From Rotaria sp. Silwood1 (lineage: Eukaryota; Rotifera; Eurotatoria; Philodinida; Philodinidae): a stretch of DNA of 64,000 nucleotides. Location of the stretch: positions 1-64,000 of the forward strand of contig CAJNOP010000854.1 of assembly GCA_905250075.1 (NCBI GenBank). Reading direction: 5' to 3'. Of the stretch, positions 25,026 through 35,599 are shown one piece after another (within the stretch, counting starts at the first letter, position 1; the number at the start of each line of letters is the position of its first letter). The notes below the pieces were generated by a model that saw nothing but the letters and a program-made list of their open reading frames with translations, did not search any database and had not been told where the DNA came from. A program made the translations under genes and the position numbers.

Positions 25026-28000
25026 ATGACATCAGTAAATAAAGTTGATCGAGCAATTTTATTTTCTCGTATGTTTATATTTAAGAACAAAAAAAAAAGT
25101 TCCTTTGTTTTGAAATTTTTAATTTATTTGATTAGAATGTCAATTTTTTATTGATTATCGTTCAAGTCAAAATGGTTGTGATCGATCTCTTCGTTTAGGA
25201 AATGAATTAGAAAAAAAATATGGTGCTAATATTGTTGAACAACCACAAGTTTCTTCAACAACACATATTATTTTTAAAAATGGAAATTTAGAAACAAAAT
25301 TATTTGCAAAAAAATATAATATACCATTGGTTGATCCTATGTGGTTAGAACATTCTATTAAAAAAAGAAGATTAATTAAAATTGATAAATATCAAATTCA
25401 TAATGATGAAAATCAACGACCAACAGGTTATTTTTTTCTTGAATAAATTCATGAATTAAAACGAAATACTAAGCGTAGTCTTTTATCTAACAAGGAAAGC
25501 TCCTCAATTTATAAATATTCCGAAAAGAATTTAAGCTTCTAGCTTATTACTGTCAGCGTATTGAATATTTATGGAATTTTCAATATTTTTTTTAAATTTA
25601 ATTTCGTTCAGAGACTATTAAGTTTGCGAACAACGATAATTAAGAGTTAAGAGTCTTCTTATTCGGTCACAGATGACTGATTCTGAAAAAAAAAACCATT
25701 GATTTTGCAGATGCTATATGGAAACGGTTCTTTATATGGAATACAGTACCCGGTATAAGTGGAGGCGGCCTCTTTTTCTTGTTCAACAATGACTTTTATT
25801 TTATCTTTTTGCTCTTGTTTGAACGGGCTAGTCGGATTCATCATCGGGTAAAAATAGGAGTATTTATATTCATTCTGTTATCAATTTATAACTCAATAGA
25901 AAAAAGAACCGTTGTTTTAAAGAAAAGACGAGATATTATCTTTCTATAAAGGCAGAACTATTCTCCACATATGTCAAATAGTGATATTTCACGATATCTA
26001 TACGAATCAGTGAGTAATTGTAAAATGTAGGCTTAAAAGATATGAAATAGCTGGTGACGTATAAGTTGCACAAAAATCCGGTCTATACCGGAAAAACAAT
26101 ACGCAACGGTTCAATCCCTGGTAGCTCAACATTCAATCGAATCTGTCAGTCAAATTGAGTTTAGATTATCACAGAAACATATAAAAATTCAGAATAAACA
26201 AAGAATCGTATATATCGATCAATAATTTCATTGAAAGAATGGAGAAACTTAGCTAATGAATTTGTTGAAAATTAGGCGATTCTATGGAAAATAGAGTAGC
26301 ATTCTTAGTTGAAAGAAAAGGAGATTATTAGGGTGATGTACATATAATAAAACAACTCCTTTGTCTTCTTCATTTTTTCGGTCGCTCCCACTTATGGCGG
26401 GTACTGTAGTTGGTTTAAACCAAGGGAGAGACGACGTTCTTCAATGTTTCCTGAAACAAAATAAGTACAAGAGTACAGTAGTAATATACAGTTTGCAGAG
26501 TTCTGGGATATAGTGTCATAACTAAGCCAAATTTAGACCTAAATCCAAGAAAGTAAGGATATATTCTTGTATTTCACGTACTCTTTATTTATTAGAGTAT
26601 GCGGTTTCTCCTTATTGATAATTCATAATTCAGTCACTTTTATTGAGAAAGTGATTGATCAGTTAAAAATTTTTCTTCATTAGTTCAATCCATGAATAAA
26701 TTTTTAAATTTCACAATACTAATCAAAATTCTTGAATATTCATAGAAGAACTTGCATTCGAACAATTAGCAATATCAAATAAAGATCTAATTACACCATC
26801 TACACCTAAAAATAAGGTCAATTATTATTTATTTTTCTATAATTATAGTTTTCATATTTGTTAAATATTATTTTCAGATAGATCAATCACAAGATGTAAA
26901 TATTGATTCAGGAAAACGAAATAAAAAAGTTCTTTATACACCAATTCGTGGTCAATTTGATCAAGGAAATCCACATGAATATTTTGATCATCAAAAACGA
27001 ATAATAACACTTGAAAATTTAGGAATGAATTTACCAGGTAAATTTTTATTTTTAATTTAGAAAAAAATAAGTAAATAAAATATTCTTTTCAAGATGATAA
27101 TCATATATTAATTCATCGATATGGATGTAGTGTTGCTCGTCGACAAATTCAAGAAAATATTCGTCCTCAATCTGAATTAAAAGGTTAAATTAAATAAAAA
27201 AAAATTGTTAATCTTTTATATTTAACATAATTTTATTTTTTTTACACACACTTTTAGATAAATCATCAATTTCTTTACAAAAAGAATTACCAACAACAAT
27301 AAGTATTCCATCTCAATCTCAATCATCGCCTATTATTCATTTCGCTAAGGTAAAAATAATCAAAATCTTTTCATGAAATACGATCTAATAGAAGTATTGA
27401 AGTTTAGTAATAAAAATCTACTTCTACTTTCTTTCAAATTTTGAATCCTATTGAAATTATACTAATAGCTTCTGTTTTTTTGTTGTTCTTAGCCTGTTCG
27501 TCAAACTCGAAATCCTGAAATTCAAATTGTTGTTTCTCCTTCAACAACATTCGATTTTGATAGTCAACAACAATTTGTTACATTAGGTAATCTTCCTCAA
27601 TCAACTCCAATATTACGTCCAACATTACCATTAAATAATATTGATAATAATCAACCAAAGGAAATTTTTATTGAAAAAAATCTACAAGAAAAACAATTTA
27701 TAACACCATTAAAAACAATTGATTATTCATCATTTACAAAAATAACACCTTTTAATCAAATAAATACTAAAACAAAATCAAGAATTAGATTTGAAATATG
27801 TCATAATGATGAAGATGATGATAGAGATTTAATATTACCAAATATTAAAGAAATAATTCGTGATCTTGAAATATCAACAAATAATGATCAAATTATTCCA
27901 CGACCACCACCACTTGTTGCATTATCACAAGTTATTCGAACTAAACATCCTGAACAATTAATTGATACAAAATTATATAATCAATTACCATCTATTAAAG

Positions 28001-28857
28001 ATTTACCAAATTCACCAGCAAATTATTCATTTGTTTTTTATGGATTTACATCAATGTATGTTTAAAGAATATTTTATCAAATTTTGATTTTGTATTTTCT
28101 TATTTTATAGACAATTAGAAGAAGCTAAACGATTAACACGTCGTATGGGTGATTGTTTTTCATTTGAAACAATTGATATGACAATTACACATGTTATTTT
28201 ACCTGATGATGATCCTCAAATTGAATTAACACTTGATCTTCTTCTTGCATTAATTTATGGATGGTTAGTTAGTTGTTAATAATCAACAATTAGTAAATCT
28301 TGAAGAATTAAAATATTTAAATTAATTTGTTATATTTATTTCTAGTCGTTTAGTAACATTTGAATGGTTAAAATCTTCATCACGTATTGGTGAATGGTTA
28401 AATGTTAATAAATTTGAACCGAAACGATTTTTTCAAACATATCCATCATTAAGCATATATCGTAAATTTCGACAACAACAGAAACCAATTCATTTATTTA
28501 ATCAATGTGGTCTTATTTATTTAACATCAATAGCTAAACAACGATCATTATTACTTAAATTGATAACATTATTAGGTGGAAATGTAAGTTTTGTTCCATT
28601 ATAATTCTGTGAGTTTTGTTTTTTGTTTTTATATAGATTACAGTTAGTCGTAATCTGGCTAAAATTGTTGTTGGACAATCCTCTAAATCACTTTCAATTA
28701 TTATTTATCCGCAAGTTACTGAACAATGGGTTATTGGTAATTTTAAATTTATTTATATTTTTCGTTATTTTCTTTCATTATTCTTGTTTTAGATTCAATT
28801 AAATCAGGACAATGTCTTCCAACAGATGATTATCTTATTGAAAATAATACTGAATAA
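25026..28857 (+). CDS. MCPH1: Microcephalin-like protein with three BRCT domains
   Basis: Eleven exons encode 621 aa: 25026-25068, 25136-25426, 26746-26816, 26878-27037, 27094-27183, 27258-27349, 27493-28055, 28111-28263, 28346-28583, 28637-28736, 28793-28857. Their sum is in frame. BRCT1 covers about residues 10-105 (SSTTHIIFKNGN; IPLVDPMWLEHSIKKRRLI). A linker of about 320 residues holds a short conserved-looking patch (QFDQGNPHEYFDHQKRI). BRCT2 is about 425-515 (YGFTSIQLEEAKRLTRRMG; VTFEWLKSSSRIGEWL) and BRCT3 about 530-615 (LLLKLITLLGGNITV; VTEQWVIDSIKSG). One N-terminal plus a C-terminal tandem pair is the microcephalin architecture. Microcephalin reads phospho-H2AX and controls chromosome condensation and centrosome entry into mitosis. 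Another multi-BRCT protein is the main alternative. Intron 2 is 1.3 kb and carries a transposon. Confidence 0.85.
25744..26406. mobile_element. Non-autonomous pogo/Tc1-mariner-like element, 663 bp
   Basis: Imperfect terminal inverted repeats of about 27 bp begin CAGTACCC: left CAGTACCCGGTATAAGTGG, and the reverse complement of the right end CAGTACCCGCCATAAGTGG. Each is flanked directly by TA (25742-25743 and 26407-26408). CAGTA ends with a TA duplication fit pogo/Tigger-type elements. No transposase frame is present. A pol-III B-box-like GGTTCAATCCC lies near 26108 inside the element. It accounts for half of the unusually long second intron of the microcephalin gene. Confidence 0.75.
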
Positions 28858-30168
28858 CCGGCATAATTAATTCTAAAGATAAATAAAGTCAAAATGTTTA
28901 TGTCAGATTTTTTTTTCTTTGTTTTATATATATATATATATATATTTGAAGTTGTCTATAGATTATTGTACAGATGAACGAATAGAATTGTTGATTTTCA
29001 AAAAATAAATATTTACCTATAAAGTTTATTTGTCAATAAATTGATGAAAACTTATTAACAATAGATTTTAACTGTTCATTTTCAAAATTTTAATCTATAA
29101 ACGTATGAGCAATTGTAATATTATTTAAAATTAATATTAGAAACATTGTTTTTTTCTGAGTAGTTTTCTTTTTATTAAAAGAAAAGAATTGATTTCTCTT
29201 GATATATTCTGTCCTTGCTAGGTTTTGTATGAATTCAGAAAAAAAAAAAGAAATTTCTGGTTAGTATTGACTAACCTATGAAAAATCTATTACATGAGTT
29301 CTACGAATAACCTTAACAAGAACTCCAAGATGTGCATTTCCTATTGATATTTAATTTTTGATCATTTTTTTATCTTTTATTACTGTATCAATTATTATTT
29401 GAATTTTTTCTTGAAAACGAACGTATGAAGATCTTATACACTCTTCAATCACCTTAATCCTTATTTACATTTAACTTGATCATTTAAATCTAATAGATTT
29501 GAATTCAATTAATAAAAGAGTTTACATGACGATTCAGCGATTATCATATCTTTGCGAATACAACTATTAATTATATAATTACATAAACGAGTCAAAGTCT
29601 TGAAGTCGAATAAGTCACCAAGAGCTGTTAGCTTTGATTATTAAATTATGATTTTAATGCTTACTCACACTCTCTGTAACAGTGAAGAAAGGCGTTTTGA
29701 CGAAAGTATCGACTTAAGGAAAATATTAAAAAGAAATACAGATCGAATAATTTTTCAAGCTGATTATGATTTGGTAATAATCTTTTGCACATCCTCATTG
29801 CACATTTATCTACGCTCCTCATGAATCCAAAGCGAGTATGTTGTTTTTGAATGTACTTCAAATGAATCTGGTGCTGTCGCATCTGTATGAAATAATTGTC
29901 AAAAACTAAAACTTTTCAATTGAGAATCGAGACGCTCTACAATAGATTTCTGAAAGGCAAAAACTATGCAAAACAAATAAAATTACAGATAGGAATAAAT
30001 GTACAATCAATATTTTCAACATAAACGAAAATTTTTATTTAGAAAAAAAAACTAACATATCCAATTGAACTGATACAACATAAGAATGAATTATTCGAGT
30101 TACATGATACTTCGAAATCAAAAGAAAAAAAATAATAAACATCATTTACAATAACTAACATTTGAATA
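28858..30168. other. Intergenic region, 1.3 kb
   Basis: It includes the microcephalin 3' end with an AATAAA-like motif (28881-28886) and a (TA)n run at about 28927-28945. One possible small ORF on the minus strand (29661-29882) is listed separately. Otherwise I see AT-rich sequence without recognisable features. Confidence 0.5.
29661..29882 (-). CDS. Small cysteine-pair ORF, possible relative of the next gene
   Basis: This 73-codon frame begins directly after an acceptor-like CATACAG, so it may be an internal or last exon. It contains CAMRMC and, near the end, CYREC. This recalls the paired-Cys layout of the neighbouring gene at 30169-30566 (CEVKC / CKETC), although the first spacing here is CX4C. 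A hydrophobic stretch (FDLYFFLIFSL) lies between the pairs. No signal peptide is seen in this exon. It could be a diverged duplicate, a decayed copy, or chance. Confidence 0.3.
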   Translation of the reverse strand: MRQHQIHLKYIQKQHTRFGFMRSVDKCAMRMCKRLLPNHNQLEKLFDLYFFLIFSLSRYFRQNAFLHCYRECE

Positions 30169-30566
30169 TTAATTATAATAAACAGCCGGTTTAAAATTTG
30201 CTATTTTATCTTGACATGTTTCTTTACACTTTTTCTGTATGACAAAATATTTTTATTTTATTTTAAATGATTAAAAATAAAAATAACTTACAGCTAAAAC
30301 TTTAATAGGTACTTTTGATTGAATTTTTTCACTAACACATTTAACTTCACATGGATCTGCATATGCAAATTTTTTAAGTTGACGACGTAAACGTGTATAT
30401 ACAGTAGTATCATTATCATTATCAGAATTTTCCATACTATCACCAGTCAATATTCCAAGTCCAGAAAAGATTATTGAAATGATGAACAAAAAAGAAACTA
30501 AAGATAATCATATATATTTGTATTTATGTTCAATTATCTTAACATACTCAATTGATTGATGATCAT
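30169..30566 (-). CDS. Small secreted protein with two CX3C pairs
   Basis: Three exons, 30566-30548, 30497-30292 and 30234-30169, give 96 aa. The 19-nt first exon supplies the ATG and splices in phase to a hydrophobic signal peptide (ISFLFIISIIFSGLGIL). The mature part is acidic (ENSDNDNDTT), then basic (YTRLRRQLKKF), then CEVKC, a 20-residue helical spacer, CKETC and a short tail ending in YYN. Two CX3C motifs separated by a helix-prone spacer are the pattern of disulfide-linked helical hairpins. Such folds occur in antimicrobial, protease-inhibitor and other small secreted peptides, so the function cannot be told. The ATG is 377 bp from the divergent claudin-like gene. Confidence 0.6.
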
Positions 30567-30943
30567 TTTGAAGAATAAGATAAAATACAATTAACTGATA
30601 TGTGGATAGTTTAACAGAATATTTTTATAGGATGAATGAAATTAGCGCTAGTTTTTTTTTTTTTTTTGGTTTTCAACTTAACAACACAATTAGTTATTTT
30701 ACAAGAAAATTTTTCTTATAGAAAGAAAAAAAAAAGAATATTTTAATTGTTTATTATTAAGAATTTCTTATATATAGGACAAGACTTTATATTTTTTGAA
30801 TAAAAACAAAAAAATTGATTAATGAAAGTAAATCATACATTAGATTATTTCATATTATTTGATCATTATTTCTTAGTTATTCAAATGTTATAATCACTAA
30901 GATATATATATATATATATGTAAGAAATACCTATCGATAGTTA
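30567..30943. promoter_or_regulatory. Divergent promoter region with TA-rich box
   Basis: The 377 bp between two divergent genes contains long T and A runs (30651-30668, 30721-30735) and an alternating TA tract at 30903-30919, ending 24 bp before the claudin-like ATG. The TA tract could serve as a TATA element. No other motif is obvious. Confidence 0.35.
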
Positions 30944-31513
30944 ATGAATACAAACAACGAATCTCAAGAAGAATTAATTATACTTGTCAGTGCTATATTT
31001 AGTATGATATCATGTATAATGTCTATTTTGGCAACAACAACATCTGGATGGCAAATTGATAGTTATCATAATAAAACAGGTCTATTTCAAACATGTTATA
31101 AAGATAATTGTACAAGTGTAAGAGAAAAACATAATATATCAATAGTATTTGCTATTATTGGACAATGTTTTATTATATTTGGTATAATTAGTTCATTTAT
31201 AAATGTATTTATTTATCGACGTCGAATAGGTTTAATTCTAATAACAATTTTCTTTTTTCTTGCTTCTTTATTATTATGGATAACAGTTTTAACAATAAGT
31301 TCATATTTATTTATGAATGGTGGTAGTGCTATTATTTTTAATGCAGCTATAGCTTTTTCATTATTTGCTACATTTACAGCATCATATGGATTAGGTGTAT
31401 CTTTTGCATTACATAATAATCATATTCATCCTCGAATACCTATTACATCTATAAAATACAATCAAATAGCGATGCCATTTGAATTATATCGGCATGTGTC
31501 AACATCATCATAA
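30944..31513 (+). CDS. Claudin/PMP22-superfamily tetraspan membrane protein
   Basis: A single exon encodes 189 aa. There are four hydrophobic segments at about residues 12-32, 64-90, 95-122 and 128-155, with both termini predicted cytoplasmic. The first extracellular loop contains SGWQ and, further on, GLFQTCYKDNC, which resembles the W-GLW-C-C signature of claudins and their relatives. The C-terminal tail is short and ends in SS, without a PDZ ligand. Proteins of this superfamily form paracellular barriers or act as channel or adhesion subunits at the plasma membrane. The loop match is partial (Phe in place of Trp), so membership is likely but the subfamily is open. Confidence 0.6.
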   Translation: MNTNNESQEELIILVSAIFSMISCIMSILATTTSGWQIDSYHNKTGLFQTCYKDNCTSVREKHNISIVFAIIGQCFIIFGIISSFINVFIYRRRIGLILITIFFFLASLLLWITVLTISSYLFMNGGSAIIFNAAIAFSLFATFTASYGLGVSFALHNNHIHPRIPITSIKYNQIAMPFELYRHVSTSS

Positions 31514-33259
31514 ACAAAAAAAAAGCATGAAAATGTTTATCTCAAATGAATATTATGATTATATAAGGATTGCTATTGTTTTTGTTATTTTTGTTTTTTC
31601 ATCATCACATTTTCTTTTTTAAATAAAACTCATAAAATGAAATTACTCAGTTCATGAAGTTAGTTTGAAATTGAAATTCCGACAGATATAATAACATTAG
31701 ACTGATGAAGATGATAATAATAATAAAAAACTGTTAAAGTTACCATGATACAATTTATTCTTAGTTTCAAATGTTCATTAATTGATAGATGAGTTTATTT
31801 GTCATAGGATCTAGAATCTTATTCTACTAAATAAGCAGTCAGTACTATGATATACTATTCCATACATATTTTATGGGATATTGATGAGTAATAATAGATC
31901 GAAGCTATCTACGAAGTAGAAATAAACTATTTATGCTTAGTATAAGAGTAGATAGATCTTGATAAGTTGATCAAAATTTATCAAAGACTCGAACGTTTCT
32001 CTAAATGCTTCATTCTGAGATATATGAAAGTGGCAAGTACCGAAAAATTTTTACATTTTGTTTTTTTTTTACTTGGAGATCTCGTTTTTCAAAAACAGTT
32101 GAAGAATGTGTAAATTTGAACGTTTTTCAGTAAAAAAGATCAATTTTTTTTGACTTTTATAGTTATATTCTACTTCTGCAAATATGCATAATACATAAAA
32201 GATACTCGGAAATACATAGAGCGCAGATAAGAAACTAAGATGAAACATTCAAAAAAAATTCGTCACGAAACGAGAGCTCTCCTTTAGCTTTTTCTTCTAA
32301 TAAATTGATGACTTCCCCCTCTAACTTCCAAGTTTTTCGATCTGGCAACCGAGTATGTTCGATCAGGCTTTCCTATAGGTGATTCGTCTTTTTTGTTTTT
32401 GTTTCAAAGCGTATGTTCAGCTACACAATCTGAGAAGAATCGATTTTCTCGATAACACTTTTATTATAAGATCACTATTTTTTACAGCTTGTTTTTTGCA
32501 GATAGAATTAGTCGATCAGTTCACTCGCATAAAAGTAAAAATTTTGGTATAGCTTCTCAATTATTACTTCAACATATCTGACAATTTCCTATGATTTGAA
32601 TGTACCCAAAATAGAATTATTTTTTTCCAATGAGCGAGTGCCTTCATCGTTCTTATTAAATAGTGTTGTTTTTTGAATCTCCTAATTTGTCAATGACAAC
32701 TAAGAAATTTCCGATTCCTGTGATTATTTATAACTTCATAATGTAGTTTACCGTCACTAAGTTATCCGAGCGATGAACACTATCATGTACTTCTAACAAT
32801 TGTTTCATTCATAGCTGCTGTTATTCACTTGAAATTGTAGTCAGAAAAAGAAAGAATGATGAACACAGGTTCACAATCCAACATGTAACAAAATATAATC
32901 ATGTTACTGTCAATTTTCAAATAAAGTATGTATTTAACTCTGATCTTATTTAAACATGTTGAATTACCTAATAATTGTCTTATGTACAGAACTTTTTAAA
33001 TATTCTGTTTTTTTTTTCAATAAAATCGGATTAATTTGTTAAAAATGAAAACAAAATAAATATATATTGGATGGATAAAGAGATAATATTTATTTATAAT
33101 AGAGAAATTGAGTTCCATTGAAAAAAAAAAAACTAAATACAACAACATGAATAATATTTCAATTAATTCAAAGAAAAGCTCATAGAAACATATTGAAAGA
33201 GAATGAAAAGTTTATTTAACAAAATGTTATTAATATTTTCGTCGAAATCAGTTTCCATT
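31514..33259. other. Intergenic region, 1.7 kb
   Basis: I see no gene. It separates the claudin-like gene from the convergent mucin-like gene. Polyadenylation-type AATAAA is present at 31622-31627. The centre (about 31860-32900) has fewer homopolymers than usual but no frame with coding character. Confidence 0.5.
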
Positions 33260-34706
33260 TCAGTCATCTGATTCATCGTCAACGATTATTTCAACTTGAC
33301 CTAAAAATAGAAAAAAAATTAAATATGTAAAATAAAAAATAGAAGAAAAACTTCTCGTTCTTATTTTTTTTATATTATTCATAAATCTCCTATTTCGAAA
33401 GAAAACTTAATAATGACCATTGTGATTCTAATAATAGAAATACACAAAATAATAATACAACAAGAAAAGTTGAACTCATTGATCTATTGGATTTACTCTA
33501 CACATTGACTATTCGTATAGATTTTTCATTTCTTTAATATTACCTGAAACAGTTGAAACAGATGTTGTTAATTGTTCTGTTTCTGATTCTTCACTTGATT
33601 GATCACTTTTACCGTAATCAAATTTTGTTGCTTTTTCTTCTAATTGATCATCATTTAAAATTCCAGTAGATGTACTGGACCAATCAACTAATGATGATGT
33701 TTCTAATTCAGGTTGAACAGTTGATAATGTTTCTACTGTATCCAATTCAAGTTCAGTAGATGATGCTTCTGATGTGTTTGATTCAGTTGTTGTTGTTGTT
33801 GATGTATGTGATTCAGATTCTTCTGATGATGACACTTCCACTGCATCGACTTCAGTTTCAGCAGATGATGTTGTTGTTGTTTGTGATTCAGATTCAACAG
33901 ACCATGATGTTGTTGTTGTTTCTGATTCAGGTGCAACTGATGTGTGTGACTCAGATTCTTCAGATGATGATACTTCTGATGTAGTATCTGATTCAGTTTC
34001 AACAGATGATGAAACTGTTGATGTTTGTGATTCAGAGTCAACAAATGATGGCTGCGAAAAAAAAAAACGAATTAAAGGAAAAGAAAAATATATGTAAATT
34101 TACTTCAGCATTTGTTGAGGTTTCCATTTCATTATTATTTTGAACAACATCATTGTTTGATGATGTTGATGATTCGACTTCGTTTTGAACATTATTAGGT
34201 GTAACTACTTCTGATTCCGGTTGCATATTTGATTCTGTAGATGTAGATGAATCATCATCTGAAATATGTTGATCATTGGTTTCATTTGATGATGATGTTG
34301 TTTCAAACATCGATGACATTGGTGATGATGTAAATAATAAATCATCAATTGTACTTGATGGAAGTGATACATCATCAGGATATTCAAGTTGATCTGGTGT
34401 TGTTAATTCAACAACATTGGGTTTAGTAAATGTTTGTTCATCAGGTACATAAGTTGATTCTTCATTGGACATTACCTAAAAATAATGAATTTTTTTTTTT
34501 TGTTTTCGAGAAAATATATAAAACGCAATTATTATAGAAATTCTTACTTGCATATTAATTCCATTTTCATGATCAACCAATAATGTACCAGTACTAAATT
34601 CATATTCCGATGTTGAAGTATCATATAGTTGTTCAATTGGTGCTGAATAAGAATATATTGTTAATAATAAAATAATAAATGAAATAACCAATGTTATAGA
34701 AGCCAT
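33260..34706 (-). CDS. Secreted Ser/Thr/Glu-rich mucin-like protein
   Basis: Four exons, 34706-34548, 34475-34104, 34051-33544 and 33300-33260, total 1080 nt and 359 aa. The first exon encodes a clear signal peptide (MASITLVISFIILLLTIYSYSA). Almost all the rest is Ser, Thr, Glu, Asp and Val, low in hydrophobics and without cysteine, as in mucin-like or acidic matrix proteins. Exon 3 holds an imperfect tandem repeat of about 47 residues: SESQT..., then SSSEESESHTS, each present twice, with further degenerate copies. The short last exon adds GQVEIIVDDESDD. There is no transmembrane or GPI segment, so it is probably released, perhaps into cuticle or mucus. The antisense frames across the repeats are shadows. 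Confidence 0.65.
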
Positions 34707-35599
34707 TTTTGTATTCGTTTAGAAAACGATTATTAGATAGTAGTCAACTTTTCTTATAACGATTTATTTGAACATGCACCTTATTTTATAGAGAAAATTA
34801 AACAAAGAAAGAAAGACAAAGAGATAGAAGAGAGAGAAAGAGAAACAAAGAAAGAGAGAAACAAAGAGAGAGAGAGAAAGAAAGAAAGAAAGAGATTATG
34901 TTATGAAAAGATAAAGACACGAACGAAGAATGTAATAATGATCAGACTAAACTGACTGACCATATATACGTTACGTAAAACTACGAGATAATCTTATTCA
35001 TCATCGATTTTGTCTTTCCAGGCATTTAAATGTTTTAAACAGAGAAGATGATATAGATAGAATAGGTAATATAAAATACGAGGGCAATCGATCTTATTTG
35101 AATACGATCATCGTTAAGCAATGGTTATCAAATCTTAATATGAAAATTTTGTTCATATATGTCAATATACATTTGTGTTATTGGAAAAAGTTATTTAATA
35201 CTTTTTTTTTTTTGAATCACGAATTACTATTTTGATTTTATTTTATTGTACAGTGGGATTAAGAAATATGCTAGTTGTACTATGATTTTTTGTGGTTTCA
35301 GTAAAAGATGGAGCCACATTCAAGTTTTCTTATGATAAACGATTAGAAAATATATATATATATATGATAAAAGTAATAAGAATTGAAAGATATTAAAATA
35401 TGAATTTCAATTGAACTCTACTAATAATAAAATTTTCATAATTCGTTGCTCAACAACTATGCAAGTAGAAAAAAGTCAATGGCTTATTGTATATGTTTAC
35501 TTAAATCATTGTTAGAGACTCTCTTTATTAAAAAAAGAAGTGTGTGTATTGTATTGTTCGATTAACGACCTCTTGACATAACACTTTTTTTTTTCAATA
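34707..35599. other. Divergent intergenic region with GA-rich tract
   Basis: It lies between the mucin-like gene (-) and ERICH3-like (+). At 34797-34895 is an almost pure purine tract of GAAA/GAGA units about 100 bp long, which may be a nucleosome-free or H-DNA-prone promoter element. A TA run is at 35347-35364. Nothing else is recognised. Confidence 0.5.

Noticed and set aside
25659..25844. Minus-strand ORF in microcephalin intron 2
   Set aside because: It spans the left end of the transposon, so it is not one evolutionary unit.
26080..26130. tRNA gene suggested by GGTTCAATCCC
   Set aside because: Only a B-box-like string; acceptor, D and T stems do not pair, and it lies inside the pogo-like element.
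33760..34097. Long plus-strand frames opposite the mucin-like exons
   Set aside because: Val/Asp/Ser- or Met/Leu-rich translations of the antisense of Ser/Thr/Glu repeats; the minus strand has the signal peptide, splice sites and continuous frame.
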